64,000 nt of DNA from Gordonibacter faecis (GCF_030077735.1 NZ_JASJEU010000008.1:104463-168462), one strand, 5' to 3'; counted from the stretch's first letter, positions 42,464-52,381 are shown. Numbers and translations are program-made. Notes: a model not told the origin generated them from the letters alone.

Positions 42464-42498
42464 TTTCGTGCCACATTAAGCGTTTTCGTGCCACGTTA
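42464..42498 (+). promoter_or_regulatory. Two direct repeats upstream of the NSS symporter gene
   Basis: TTTCGTGCCACATTA (42464-42478) and TTTCGTGCCACGTTA (42484-42498) are 20 bases apart. A TATACAAT -10-like element follows at about 42504. They could be operator half-sites, or the repeat pair at a lost IS21-type end. Confidence 0.4.
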
Positions 42499-42560
42499 CT
42501 TGGTATACAATTGCAACGTTTTGCCAACGGCAATTTTGTACAAGACATAACGGGGAAGGC

Positions 42561-44027
42561 ATGGTAATGGCGAAGGTGGAGCCAGGAACAAGTGCGGGCG
42601 CAATGGAGGGCGCGCCAAGCGGCGCGAAGCGCGAGCGGTTTGGATCGCGGCTGGGGTTCATCCTGATTTCGGCCGGCTGCGCCATTGGCCTTGGGAACGT
42701 CTGGCGCTTTCCCTATATCACTGGCGAGTATGGCGGTGCGGCGTTTGTGCTGATGTACCTGGTGTTTCTCGTTATTTTGGGCCTGCCCGTGATGGTGATG
42801 GAGTTCGCTGTGGGCCGCGCCAGCCAGAAAAGCGCGGCGCAGGCGTTCGACACGCTGCAGCCGTCGCGGAAGTGGCACTGGTTCTCGTGGTGGGGCTATA
42901 TTGGGTGCATGGTGCTCATGATGTTCTACACCACGGTTGGTGGCTGGATGCTGTCGTTCGTGGTGAAGATGGCCACCGGCGCGTTCAACGGCCTGGATAG
43001 TGCCGGCGTGGGCGCGGTGTTTAACGACATGCTGGCGAACCCCACTGAACTGGTGGGTTGGATGCTCGTGGTGATTGTGCTGGGCTTTCTGGTGTGCAGC
43101 CTGGGCCTGCAAAAGGGCGTCGAGCGCATTACCAAAGTGATGATGGTGTGCCTGTTGGGCATTATGTTGGTGCTGGTGGTGCGCGCAGTTACGCTGCCGG
43201 GCGGCATGGCGGGCCTCGAGTTCTATCTCATCCCCGACTTTGGCAAGCTGTTCGCGGGCGCGACGCCCGCCGAGCAGTGGGCAACGTTTGGCGATGCCGT
43301 GTTCGCGGCCATGGGTCAGGCATTCTTCACGCTGTCGCTGGGCATTTCGGCCATGGAAATTTTCGGCAGCTACATTGGCAAGGAGCGCTCGCTCACGGGC
43401 GAGGCGCTGCGCATCTGCGGGCTGGACACGGCGGTGGCGCTTATGGCGGGCCTCATCATTTTCCCGGCGTGCTTCGCGTTCGCCGTGGAACCCGGCAGCG
43501 GTCCGGGGCTCGTGTTCGTCACGCTGCCGAGCGTGTTTGCGCAGATGCCGCTGGGGCAGCTGTGGGGCGCGCTGTTCTTCGTGTTCATGAGTTTCGCCGC
43601 GCTGTCCACCATCATCGCGGTGTTCGAGAACCTTATTAGCTGGTCAATGGATAAGTGGGGCTGGTCGCGCCGCACGGCCGTGGCGCGCACCGCCCTCATA
43701 GTGACCGTGCTTAGCCTGCCGTGCGCGCTTGGGTTTAACGTGCTGGCGGGCGTGCAGATTCCTGCCATCGGCGACATTCAGTCCATCGAGGATTTCATCG
43801 TGTCGAACAACCTGCTACCGCTGGGCAGCCTGCTGTACGTGCTGTTCTGCGTGACGAAGAGCGGCTGGGGCTGGGACAACTTCCTCGCCGAAGCTGACAC
43901 CGGCACCGGCGCGCGCTTCCCCGCCTGGGCAAAGCCATGGCTGAAGTTCGGCATCCCGGTGCTGATCCTGGTGATTTTCGTCATGGGTTATGTGCCGAAA
44001 TTCGCCGTCTGGCTGGGCATGGCGTAG
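42561..44027 (+). CDS. Sodium:neurotransmitter symporter family (NSS) transporter
   Basis: This 488-residue protein has GGGGAAGG ahead of ATG 42561. It has about eleven or twelve membrane helices. Helix 1 carries GFILISAGCAIGLGNVWRFP, the NSS signature with the unwound Na+-binding segment and the invariant Arg-Phe. Helix 3/4 and the YIGKERSLTGEALRI loop also fit bacterial NSS members such as LeuT, MhsT and TnaT. The family moves amino acids or their derivatives with Na+ across the cytoplasmic membrane. The substrate cannot be read from sequence. The C-terminus is short, as in bacterial members. A monocistronic unit is likely. Confidence 0.93.
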   Translation: MVMAKVEPGTSAGAMEGAPSGAKRERFGSRLGFILISAGCAIGLGNVWRFPYITGEYGGAAFVLMYLVFLVILGLPVMVMEFAVGRASQKSAAQAFDTLQPSRKWHWFSWWGYIGCMVLMMFYTTVGGWMLSFVVKMATGAFNGLDSAGVGAVFNDMLANPTELVGWMLVVIVLGFLVCSLGLQKGVERITKVMMVCLLGIMLVLVVRAVTLPGGMAGLEFYLIPDFGKLFAGATPAEQWATFGDAVFAAMGQAFFTLSLGISAMEIFGSYIGKERSLTGEALRICGLDTAVALMAGLIIFPACFAFAVEPGSGPGLVFVTLPSVFAQMPLGQLWGALFFVFMSFAALSTIIAVFENLISWSMDKWGWSRRTAVARTALIVTVLSLPCALGFNVLAGVQIPAIGDIQSIEDFIVSNNLLPLGSLLYVLFCVTKSGWGWDNFLAEADTGTGARFPAWAKPWLKFGIPVLILVIFVMGYVPKFAVWLGMA

Positions 44028-44081
44028 CGGCGCGCATCAGCGTGACGTGTGCGGGCATGCGGGCTCGCTACGCTGCTCGGT

Positions 44082-44501
44082 TTACTGGGTGCCCGCCGCT
44101 TCGGTCGCTAGGGCTTCCAGCAGCGCTTGCATCTTGGGAATGGCGGGCAGGCTGTCTAGGTCGTAGCGGGCCGCCAAGGCTTGCATGTTGGTGAAGGCGA
44201 TCTGCGTGCGGCCAGCTTCGTCTTCCCATACCGCTATGCGCAAGGGCAGTTCAATCGCGATGCGCTGATCGGCCTGCATGAGGGCGGTGCCCACCGCGGG
44301 CGCGCCGAACACTACAACCGTTGTGGGCCGCAGGTCGAGGCCGGCTTCCGTGGCGTTTGCGGCGTGGTTGAACGTGGCGAATACGGGGATAGAGCGCGCC
44401 GCCAGCGCGGCTTTGAGGCGGCTGACCGTCTCAGCAACGGGCAGGTGTCCTTCGATCACGTGCAGGGTGGCGTTGGCTTTGTTGGCTTTTGGCTGGTTCA
44501 C
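44082..44501 (-). CDS. DUF302 family protein
   Basis: This protein has 139 residues from the GTG complementary to 44499-44501, with GAGAGGAG 7 bases upstream. The frame continues upstream without a comparable site. ETVSRLKAALAARSIPVFAT, FNHAANATEAGLDLRPTTVV and VFGAPAVGTALMQADQRIAI are the DUF302 blocks (RPTTVVVFG-x-P-x-x-GT-x-LM). LPLRIAVWEDEAGRTQIAFT follows. It is a small alpha/beta cytoplasmic protein whose structure is known from homologues but whose function is not. It is convergent with the NSS gene and divergent from rarD. Confidence 0.9.
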   Translation of the reverse strand: MNQPKANKANATLHVIEGHLPVAETVSRLKAALAARSIPVFATFNHAANATEAGLDLRPTTVVVFGAPAVGTALMQADQRIAIELPLRIAVWEDEAGRTQIAFTNMQALAARYDLDSLPAIPKMQALLEALATEAAGTQ

Positions 44502-44780
44502 GAGGACTCCTCTCCGCGTTGCCGCAGATCGATGCGGCGATGATGCACCCACGATACCGCGTTTTCACGCGTGGGGCTCAGGTTGTTTCGCAATGGTCGC
44601 CCGGGTGCCGCCGACGGCAGTGGTACCCGGCACAGGTGGCACCGTCCGTACCAGCCACCAGCTACGGCGCGACCTCCGTGGCCGTTCGCGCGCCTCGGCG
44701 CGGGGTGATGCGCTAGAATACGCGGGAAACATTTCGCGATCGAACGACCCTCCTATCCTCTGAAAGCGGCGAACCGAACG

Positions 44781-45764
44781 ATGAGCACGAACGAACTTCA
44801 GCAAACCGAGACTGCAACCGACCGCACCGGGTTCCTCCAAGGACTCGGTTGCTATTTGCTATGGGGCGTCATGCCCGTGTATTGGAAGCTGCTGTCTGCG
44901 GTGCCGGCGCTGGAGGTGTTGGCGTGGCGCATGGTGTGGTCGTGTGTGGCTGTGGTAGCGCTCTGCGTGGTGGTGAAACGCACGCGGTTTCTGTACCTGT
45001 TCCGCGACCGGCGCGCCGTGCGGACGTTTCTGGCATCCGGCCTCATTGTGACCTGCAACTGGGGCGTGTACGTGTGGGCCGCCAACAGCGGGCATTTGCT
45101 GGAAACGAGCATCGGCTACTACCTGTGTCCGCTCTGCAACATTGCTCTCGGGCTGCTGGTGTTCAAGGAGCGCCTCACGCCTATGCAGAAACTGGCAACG
45201 GTGCTGGCCGCAGTGGGGGTGGGGCATTTCATGGTGGTGCACGGCGGCGACATTTGGATTGCGTTCGCCCTGGCGCTCACCTTCAGCGTGTACGGCGCGG
45301 TGAAGAAAAAGGGCGGCTATCCGGCGCTGCCCGGCATGGCGTTCGAGTCGCTGCTCACGGGCATGCTGGGTATTGCGGCCCTGGCCGTGGGCGCAGTGGC
45401 CCCGTGGATCTGGCAGCTCACACCTGCCACGCCCGACGCTATTGCCGTGCTGTCGCCGGCGGGCGACTTTGCTCTGCTGATAGGTTGCGGCATTTTGACC
45501 GCCATTCCGCTTTTGCTGTACTCGGCCGCGGCGAACCGTATTTCCATGACCGTGCTCGGGTTCATTCAATACGTGAGCCCCACTATTGCGTTGGTGCTAG
45601 CTGTGGCCTTCTTCGGCGAACAATTCACGGTAGCCCACGGTGTCTGCTTCGCCCTCATCTGGGCCGGCATTGCCGCGGTGGGAGTGGAAGCGCTGCTAAC
45701 AAGCAAACGCACGCGGGCGGCTGGGGAAACTATTCCTGCTGCAGCGGCGACCACCGAAAAGTAG
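44781..45764 (+). CDS. rarD: RarD-type EamA drug/metabolite transporter
   Basis: This 327-residue protein has ten membrane helices in two EamA repeats. RarD features are the N-terminal GFLQGLGCYLLWGVMPVYWK, the following AWRMVWSCV, and NWGVYVWAANSGHLLETSIG with YYLCPLCNIALG. The second repeat ends VLGFIQYVSPTIALVLAV. RarD proteins sit in the cytoplasmic membrane. Chloramphenicol sensitivity was the historical phenotype, and the substrate is unsettled. The -10-like TAGAAT lies at about 44714. A stop-proximal intergenic stretch with two dyads follows. Confidence 0.93.
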   Translation: MSTNELQQTETATDRTGFLQGLGCYLLWGVMPVYWKLLSAVPALEVLAWRMVWSCVAVVALCVVVKRTRFLYLFRDRRAVRTFLASGLIVTCNWGVYVWAANSGHLLETSIGYYLCPLCNIALGLLVFKERLTPMQKLATVLAAVGVGHFMVVHGGDIWIAFALALTFSVYGAVKKKGGYPALPGMAFESLLTGMLGIAALAVGAVAPWIWQLTPATPDAIAVLSPAGDFALLIGCGILTAIPLLLYSAAANRISMTVLGFIQYVSPTIALVLAVAFFGEQFTVAHGVCFALIWAGIAAVGVEALLTSKRTRAAGETIPAAAATTEK

Positions 45765-46122
45765 CGAAGAATTCATACTGCTTGAGCGTGCGCACTCTGT
45801 TTTGCGTACCATTTTCTCGCTGTCTAGAGTGCCAATTCAGTTTCGGCTATAGCCGAAACAGATGGCATTTTACCAGATCAAAAGCCTACTCACAAACAGT
45901 CTCATACGCTGCTTATCCGCAGAGTATGAGACTGAAACAGATGCTTAAACTCCAGCGTAATCCTTGTTTATGGCTTTGACCTTCGTCCTCTGACACCATG
46001 GTAATGCGCGATTGAAGGGTTAGCCAGCGTATCCATGGTGGTCGCTAGCAATTGCTTCAGCGGGGGCTGTTGCGATTTCGATCCCAATCCGCAGGGGAGT
46101 GATATGCGAAGAGGAGGGGTGT
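45765..46122. other. Intergenic stretch with two inverted repeats ahead of the catabolic island
   Basis: The palindrome GTTTCGGCTATAGCCGAAAC (about 45840-45859) and an 11-bp inverted repeat CAGTCTCATAC (45897-45907) / GTATGAGACTG (45924-45934) lie between rarD and the MFS gene. Neither has a T-run. They may be operators of the island regulator or transcript ends. No gene is supported. Confidence 0.4.
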
Positions 46123-47430
46123 ATGGTTTCTTCGATTGCAAAATTTGGGGTTCAGGATCGGCAGCTGAGTTCAGTAGAGCGGTGGACGTGTTTTGCCGCA
46201 TTATTCTTTCTCGGTTTCACGGCTACCTTTAACCAGTTCAAAGCTGCGCCAGCTATCCAGTTTATCGGCTCAGATCTGGGTATGTCAGTTGATATGCTGA
46301 GTCAGATAATGGGCGTTTACTCCATTGCTGGCATGATTCTGGCGTATCCCGGCATGCTCATTATGCAGCGGTTCGGTGTGAAATTCTCTATTGTAGTTAC
46401 CTCTGTGCTCCAACTTCTTGGGTCGCTCGTGTGCGTGTTCGCGACGGATACCACGTTGTTCCTTATCGGACGCACCCTTGAGGGCATTGCCTATGGACTC
46501 ATCTGTGTTATTGGCCCTAATATCATGCCGCGCTTATTCCCACTCAAGAATCAAGGCCTCTGCATGGGAATCTGGTCCCAGTGGACTCCCGTTGGAGTGG
46601 TAATTGCATTCTTTACCGCACCGATGATCTTTGAAGCGGCGGGTGGCGCAGCCGTCGCATTCTCTTGGCATCCTATTTGGTTCGTTTCTATTGCCATGGA
46701 AGTTGTGTCGATCGCCTGGTTGCTGGTCAGTTGTAAGATGCCGGCGATTCCGGAAAATGAACTCTTAGATGGCGACCCCTCTCGTCGCAAGCGCGCGGGT
46801 AAAAACTTCCTGTTGGCAGGCATCGTTGTGTGTGCGTTCTTCTTTGTGTGGGTGTTTGATTACGTTGCCAACATCAATACGCTGTACCCGACATTCCTGC
46901 AGAACGTTAAGGGTTTAAGCGTCTTTGATTCGTCGATGCTACCCAACTGGACGGCCATCATTTCCATTCCCTTGGGTATTGCTTTCGGGGTGGTAGCTGA
47001 CAAACTCAACTTCCGTAAATGGATGATCGTTGTTGGATACTTGCTGGTAGCCGTATGCATGGGCTTCTTCTACTTCACGCCTGGTACGGACATGACTGGT
47101 CCTTGGACGGCCAGCGTCATCATGGGTTTGTGTGGTGCGCTGGTTCCTACTGGTACTCGCGCAATTACGCCGGTGCTTGTTCCTGAACCGAAAAAGACTG
47201 ACTTTGCCCTGGCTACCATGGCGTTCGCGACTGGCGTGGCGCAAGTTGTAGGCGGGTATGTGGTATCGCCCACTATTGCCGCTGTCGGATGGCAAGCGAA
47301 CGCCCAGTTCATCCTTGCTCCCCTTGCTGTTCTTGCCGCTATTGCTGTGATCTTGTTTGTGAAATCTGATCGCAAGGTACATGAGGTGCGCCTGGCTGAA
47401 CGCGCTGCTCAAGAAGCTGATGGGGTATAA
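46123..47430 (+). CDS. MFS transporter of the molybdopterin-enzyme island
   Basis: This 435-residue protein starts at ATG 46123, with GAGGAGGGG upstream. It has twelve membrane helices in two halves. The loop between helices 2 and 3 carries LIMQRFGVKFSIVV in place of the classical GRLADRFGRR form. GRTLEGIAYGLICVIGPNIM in helix 4 fits MFS members of the OFA/nitrate-type or aromatic-acid groups. It is probably the first gene of a five-gene island with the transhydroxylase-like enzyme. Import of a phenolic or dicarboxylic substrate is inferred from position. Base composition is less G+C-rich than in the flanking housekeeping genes. Confidence 0.85.
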   Translation: MVSSIAKFGVQDRQLSSVERWTCFAALFFLGFTATFNQFKAAPAIQFIGSDLGMSVDMLSQIMGVYSIAGMILAYPGMLIMQRFGVKFSIVVTSVLQLLGSLVCVFATDTTLFLIGRTLEGIAYGLICVIGPNIMPRLFPLKNQGLCMGIWSQWTPVGVVIAFFTAPMIFEAAGGAAVAFSWHPIWFVSIAMEVVSIAWLLVSCKMPAIPENELLDGDPSRRKRAGKNFLLAGIVVCAFFFVWVFDYVANINTLYPTFLQNVKGLSVFDSSMLPNWTAIISIPLGIAFGVVADKLNFRKWMIVVGYLLVAVCMGFFYFTPGTDMTGPWTASVIMGLCGALVPTGTRAITPVLVPEPKKTDFALATMAFATGVAQVVGGYVVSPTIAAVGWQANAQFILAPLAVLAAIAVILFVKSDRKVHEVRLAERAAQEADGV

Positions 47431-47535
47431 CAGCGCATTTAGTGGATGGGTGCCGCTGGATAGCTTGCTCATATCAGTCAGTTTCGAGTACTGATCCGAT
47501 GTTTATAGCAAACCCCAAAAACGAGAGGAAGTAGT

Positions 47536-50145
47536 ATGAAGAGTGCGGACACAACTGTCTTCCACAACCTAGGTCTTGAGGCCTGCGGGGGAGGTGCGAA
47601 CCTAGTTGCTGCCGATGTAAAGGATGGCAAACTCGTTCGCATTCGTCCCGTGCACTTTGACGAGCATTACACCAAGGAAGACCTGAACTATTGGACGTTG
47701 GAAGGACGCAACGGCACGACGTTCGAGCCGGGTATGAAAACGTACACACCGCCCTTCCCACTGGTGTACAAGCGGCGCACGTATTCTAAAAACCGTGTGC
47801 CTTATCCAATGAAGCGTATCGACTGGGATCCTCAGGGCGAGCGTCATCCTGAAACGCGCGGTACGAGCAAGTATGTGCGCATCTCGTGGGACGAGGCAAC
47901 TCAAATCATTGCTGCCGAGATCAAGCGGGTGCACGATGAATACGGCCCCTATTCAATCTTGTGTCAGGCCGACGGCCACGGAGAGAGTAAGGCTATTCAT
48001 GCGCCCCATGGATGCATGACTCGTCTGCTAGAGCTTTGTGGTGGCTACACCGTTCAGGCGCGTAACCCTGACAGTTGGGAGGGCTGGTACTGGGGTGCGA
48101 AGCACGCCTGGGGTATGGATCCGGTGGGACAAAACACCCATTCCACAAATACGGCTCAAGATATCGCGCAAAACTGCGATGCCATGTTGTATTGGGGCTG
48201 CGACCTGGAAACTACGACGTCGGCGTGGGGCGGTCAGCTGGCATCAAAGTTGGCGTATTGGTTCGACGACTGTGGTATCAAGCACATTGCTATTGCGCCC
48301 GATTGTAACTATACGGCTGTGGTGCACGCCGACAAATGGTTCCCTGTTTACCCCAACACCGATGCAGCCTTGCAGTTGGCTATCGCCTATGTGTGGATAA
48401 CCGAAGGAACCTACGACAAAGAGTATATCGAGACACACGCAATAGGCTTTGATTGGCTTGAATACTATGTGTTAGGTTCGGAGGACGGTGAGGCGAAGAC
48501 CCCCGAGTGGGCCGAACCGATCTGTGGTATTCCGGCGTATCGCATTAAGGCGCTGGCGCGTTATTGGGCAAAGCACAACGTTTCCATCGCCCATTGCAAC
48601 GGTGGATCATATATTCGCGCAGCTTTTGCAACTGAACCAGCACGTCTTGAGGTGTATCTGCTGGGCATGCAGGGTGTGGGCAAGCCGGGGCGTATTTCCA
48701 TGAAGTTCATCGAGTGGACCTTGTTCGGAATGACCTCATGCAGCCCTATTCCGCCGTCGAAACTAGCGCCAAGCACTGCGGCTGCCTATAACGGTTGGAT
48801 TATCGGCAGCAATGCCGATCACATGATAGCGAAATGCCACGTGCACAAGGCGTTGCGCGGTGAGTCATTCAGCTGGTATGGCCATGGGACGGCAGCGAAC
48901 GATCGACCGGACCAGTTCATCAAGCTTGATTTCCCGACTGACGGCAATGCGGGTATTAAGATGCTCTGGTCGGACAATCCTGCGTTCACCACAAGCCTGA
49001 ACGGCGGTTACGAGTACCAGGATGCTCTGCGTAGCGACAACCTGGAATTCTATTTAGTGCAGGCACCTTGGTTTGAAGATGACGCCCGTTTCGCCGACAT
49101 TGTGCTTCCCATTTGTACGAAGTTTGAAACAAGCGACTTTGGTACCGACTGTGATAGTGGTCAATGGAATGCGGTCATTTATGAAAAGGCTGCCATTGAG
49201 CCAGTAGGCGAAGCGAAGTCTGACTGGGAAGCTGTACAGGCAGTAGCCGAGAAGTTGGAACGCTATGGTGACGTCTATGAAAACGTTAAGCATCGCATGA
49301 CCAAAGGCAAAACTGTTGAGCAGCAGATCAAGGAAGGGTACGAGGCGTGCGGTATACCGGCTGAAGAGCAAGACTTCGAAAAGTTTGAGAAAAACCAGTA
49401 TCAGCTTATTCCTACCGTTGAAAACTGGCAGGATATGATGACTGGTCTGTCTGGTTTCGCGCAGAACCCCGACTTGTTTCCCTTGGAGACACCTTCCGGC
49501 AAGATAGAGTACTACTCGCCTTCGCTTGCTGAGCACTTCCCAGATGATCAAGTGCGTGGCCCGGTAGCGCACTGGATCGAATCCGGTGATGGACACGACG
49601 ACCGGCGTACAAGTGAACGGGCAAAGGCATATCCTTTCCTGGTGGAGTCCAACCATCCACGTTGGCGCGTCCATGCGGAATTCGACGATGTTGAGTGGTT
49701 CCGCGAAATCGAAACATGCAAAGTTATTGGGCCAGATGGGTATGCCTACGAACCGGTTTGGCTTAACCCTCTTGATGCCGCGTCGCTTGGTATCGAGAAA
49801 GGTGACGTGGTTAAGGTGTTTAACGAGCGCGGTGCAGTTCTTGGTGGAGCTCGCGTGACTGAACGCGTTCGGACCGGTGTGGTGTATATGGATCATGGTG
49901 CTAACAGCGATGTCATCGTGCCAGGGATTGGTGGACTGGACCGCGGTGGCGACATCAACCTTATTTGTCCTACGCATACCACTTCAAAAAATGCCAGCGG
50001 CGAAGTGACGTCGGGCTATTTGGCTGGCGTTGAGAAGGTGGACGTGTTCGCGCTCGCCGCACAATACCCCGCTGAGTTCGGCCGGAATCATTACAAGCCT
50101 GAATACGGCGCCGATGTCCGCGACTACCTTATTGAGGAGGCCTAA
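47536..50145 (+). CDS. Molybdopterin oxidoreductase, transhydroxylase-like alpha subunit
   Basis: This 869-residue protein of the DMSO-reductase family has GAGGAAGTAGT before the ATG. There is no Tat signal and no N-terminal Cys motif for a 4Fe-4S cluster, so it should be cytoplasmic. Pyrogallol-phloroglucinol transhydroxylase of Pelobacter shares both absences. There the Mo ligand is a Ser next to a catalytic Asp, with a His about 30 residues before. Here NPDSWEGWYW gives Asp179-Ser180, and GHGESK gives His148 at a matching distance. C-terminal residues from about 690 form the pterin-binding barrel (ARVTERVRTGVVYMDHGANS). Partner beta subunit next. Likely a non-redox or dehydroxylating conversion of a polyphenol (inference). 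Confidence 0.8.
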   Translation: MKSADTTVFHNLGLEACGGGANLVAADVKDGKLVRIRPVHFDEHYTKEDLNYWTLEGRNGTTFEPGMKTYTPPFPLVYKRRTYSKNRVPYPMKRIDWDPQGERHPETRGTSKYVRISWDEATQIIAAEIKRVHDEYGPYSILCQADGHGESKAIHAPHGCMTRLLELCGGYTVQARNPDSWEGWYWGAKHAWGMDPVGQNTHSTNTAQDIAQNCDAMLYWGCDLETTTSAWGGQLASKLAYWFDDCGIKHIAIAPDCNYTAVVHADKWFPVYPNTDAALQLAIAYVWITEGTYDKEYIETHAIGFDWLEYYVLGSEDGEAKTPEWAEPICGIPAYRIKALARYWAKHNVSIAHCNGGSYIRAAFATEPARLEVYLLGMQGVGKPGRISMKFIEWTLFGMTSCSPIPPSKLAPSTAAAYNGWIIGSNADHMIAKCHVHKALRGESFSWYGHGTAANDRPDQFIKLDFPTDGNAGIKMLWSDNPAFTTSLNGGYEYQDALRSDNLEFYLVQAPWFEDDARFADIVLPICTKFETSDFGTDCDSGQWNAVIYEKAAIEPVGEAKSDWEAVQAVAEKLERYGDVYENVKHRMTKGKTVEQQIKEGYEACGIPAEEQDFEKFEKNQYQLIPTVENWQDMMTGLSGFAQNPDLFPLETPSGKIEYYSPSLAEHFPDDQVRGPVAHWIESGDGHDDRRTSERAKAYPFLVESNHPRWRVHAEFDDVEWFREIETCKVIGPDGYAYEPVWLNPLDAASLGIEKGDVVKVFNERGAVLGGARVTERVRTGVVYMDHGANSDVIVPGIGGLDRGGDINLICPTHTTSKNASGEVTSGYLAGVEKVDVFALAAQYPAEFGRNHYKPEYGADVRDYLIEEA

Positions 50146-50150
50146 GGGAA

Positions 50151-50972
50151 ATGAAAGCCCTCGTAGTAGATTTGAACAGGTGCAATGGTTGCTTCAATTG
50201 TCAGCTTGCTTGCAAGGATGAGCACTGCGACAACGATTGGAGTCCCTACGCGAAACCACAGCCGACTACTGGTCAGTTTTGGTGTCGAGTAGATCAGCAA
50301 GAACGCGGTCGCGTTCCCGTGGTTCGCGTGAACTACACTCCCGTGTTTTGCGGCATGTGTGATGACGCCGCCTGCCTCAAGGTGGCAGAGAATGGCGCGG
50401 TCTATCGTCGTGAAGATGGACTGGTTATTATCGACCCCGAAAAAGCAAAGGGGCAGCGGCAGATCGCCGAGGCATGTCCACTCGGGTTGGTGTATTGGAA
50501 CGAGAGCCTGAATATACCGCAGAAGTGTACGGGCTGCGCCCATCTGCTCGATGATGGTTGGAGCGAGCCGCGTTGCGTTGATGTGTGTGCAACGGGGGCC
50601 CTGCGCTATGGCGAACTTGACGACTTTAAGGATGAACTCGATGTCGCAACGGTGGCTGAGGAATTGGCGGGGAGTGGGTCGCACGTCTATTACCTGAATC
50701 GCCCGAAGCGCTGGATTGCTGGAACAGTGGCTGATCGCTCGCAAAATGAGGTAATTATCGGCGCAAGCGTAAGCATTCTCGACGGAAATGGGACGTGTGT
50801 TGCCCGTCTCGAGACCGACGAATTCGGCGACTTCAAATATGACGACTGTGAGAAGCAGTGTTACCGGGTGCTTATTGAGGCGGCCGGGTACGCACCTATT
50901 GAACTTGACGCCGACTGCACCAATCAAGACGTTGTTTTTGATGACATATTCGTGGATGGGGGTGCGCGATGA
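50151..50972 (+). CDS. Ferredoxin-type beta subunit with C-terminal beta-barrel (transhydroxylase-like)
   Basis: This 273-residue protein begins 5 bases after the alpha gene. It has four Cys clusters: CNGCFNCQLACKDEHC near residue 11, CGMCDDAACLKV near 68, EACPLGLVY near 105, and CTGCAHLLDDG ... CVDVCATGALRYG near 125-150. These should hold three 4Fe-4S clusters. Residues about 185-273 (WIAGTVADRSQNEVIIGASV ... GDFKYDDCEKQCYRVLIEAA) are a small transthyretin/CnaB-like barrel. A C-terminal barrel fused to a three-cluster ferredoxin is the known layout of the transhydroxylase beta subunit, and supports the assignment of the alpha chain. It overlaps the permease gene by 4 bases. Confidence 0.85.
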   Translation: MKALVVDLNRCNGCFNCQLACKDEHCDNDWSPYAKPQPTTGQFWCRVDQQERGRVPVVRVNYTPVFCGMCDDAACLKVAENGAVYRREDGLVIIDPEKAKGQRQIAEACPLGLVYWNESLNIPQKCTGCAHLLDDGWSEPRCVDVCATGALRYGELDDFKDELDVATVAEELAGSGSHVYYLNRPKRWIAGTVADRSQNEVIIGASVSILDGNGTCVARLETDEFGDFKYDDCEKQCYRVLIEAAGYAPIELDADCTNQDVVFDDIFVDGGAR

Positions 50973-52381
50973 GCAAGAAAACGCCGATGATTCGCTTTGC
51001 GATCATCCTTGTTGGCATTGCGGCGTTAGTTGCTGTTGGCTTGACTCCGAACCCCGAGGGGCTGACATTCGGCGGCAAGATGTCACTGGTCATCTTTGTG
51101 GTTGCCATTGTGTTTTGGGTGACCGAGGTTATGCCTATTGCTGTGACAGGATGGGCCATGGTAGGCCTTATCCCACTGCTTGGGATTATGGATGCCGCCA
51201 GTGCGTGGACAGCATCCATTAACAACGCGATCGTCTTTTACTTATGCTGCTTCGCATTCGCCTGCTTTATTGCGCGTTCAACCTTGGCCGTCCGTTTGAC
51301 AGGCTTCATTCTGAGGTGGGCAGGTACTAGTTCTTCGCGTGTGTTAATTGGTTTCATGGTGGGTACGGCGCTCATTTCCACACTCATGGACAACCTGCCA
51401 CTCTGCGCTGTTATGTTGCCAATAGCTTATTCCGTATTGGATGCTAATAAGACACCTATGGGCCGCAAGTCAGGTTTCGCAAAATGTATTGCCATTGGTA
51501 TTCCATGGGCAGCTGCCATTGGTGGTGCTATGACTCCGTCTGGTTGTATTATCAACGTGTTGGCCATGACGCTCATTCAACAGAACTTCGGTGTATCCAT
51601 TAGCTTTGTGGAATGGTTTGCCATGGGCTTCCCCATGGCACTTATCACCATTCCTGCTGGTTGGTTTGCGCTGGTGAAGATATTTAAGCCCGAACCGCTT
51701 ACCCAGGAAGCTGTTGACGCTGGTATTGAGCGTGCGTCGTCGTTGGGCAAAATCCCCCGGCACGAAATAGCTGGCCTCGCCGTTATGCTTGTCACCATGG
51801 TAGTTTGGATTCTTAGTTCGTGGATTCCTGGTATCGACATCACCGTGGTCAGCCTGATTGCTCTTGGCTTCATGTTCTTCCCAGGCATTGACGCCATTCA
51901 GTTCAATGACTTTTTGGAGGACAGTCCCTGGGGCATGATGCTTCTTATGATGGCTGTGAACGTGTTGGTAGCAGCCCTTATGGGCACGGGTGCCACGCAG
52001 TGGCTGGTCACTGTAGTTATGTCGCCTATGACGGCATGGCCGCTTATTGCGACGATGACGGCTCTCTCCATCATCGCTTGTTTGCTGCACAATGTCATTC
52101 CCGCTGGTCCTGCCTGCGCTGGACTGATTGCCGTACCCTTCGCCACCATCATCTCCAGTATGGGTGGCAGTATCGCTGCCACCTGCGTTATGGTGGCCTG
52201 GTGGTCGGCTATTGCTCTTATGCTTCCGCTCGACGGTGTGCCGCTGCTGTCATACTCCAGCAACAGGAAGTACTTTTCGTTTGGCGATATGGCGAAGGCA
52301 GGCTGGGTGCCAAGCTTAGTAATGGTGGTTATTTCAGTAACGCTAACGCCGCTCATTGCGGGATTCTTGGGGCTGCCATAG
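50969..52381 (+). CDS. SLC13/DASS-type anion permease
   Basis: This 470-residue protein has about twelve membrane helices. The N-terminal part VIFVVAIVFWVTEVMPIAVT with GWAMVGLIPLLGIM, and LISTLMDNLPLCAVMLPIAY with IGIPWAAAIGGAMTPSGCII, are the two repeat units with Na+/substrate-binding hairpins of the divalent-anion:Na+ symporter group. The family moves dicarboxylates, sulfate and similar anions. The ATG overlaps the beta subunit stop (ATGA), so it belongs to the same message as the transhydroxylase-like enzyme. With the MFS gene at the other end, uptake of substrate and export of product by two carriers is plausible (inference). Confidence 0.88.
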   Translation: MSKKTPMIRFAIILVGIAALVAVGLTPNPEGLTFGGKMSLVIFVVAIVFWVTEVMPIAVTGWAMVGLIPLLGIMDAASAWTASINNAIVFYLCCFAFACFIARSTLAVRLTGFILRWAGTSSSRVLIGFMVGTALISTLMDNLPLCAVMLPIAYSVLDANKTPMGRKSGFAKCIAIGIPWAAAIGGAMTPSGCIINVLAMTLIQQNFGVSISFVEWFAMGFPMALITIPAGWFALVKIFKPEPLTQEAVDAGIERASSLGKIPRHEIAGLAVMLVTMVVWILSSWIPGIDITVVSLIALGFMFFPGIDAIQFNDFLEDSPWGMMLLMMAVNVLVAALMGTGATQWLVTVVMSPMTAWPLIATMTALSIIACLLHNVIPAGPACAGLIAVPFATIISSMGGSIAATCVMVAWWSAIALMLPLDGVPLLSYSSNRKYFSFGDMAKAGWVPSLVMVVISVTLTPLIAGFLGLP

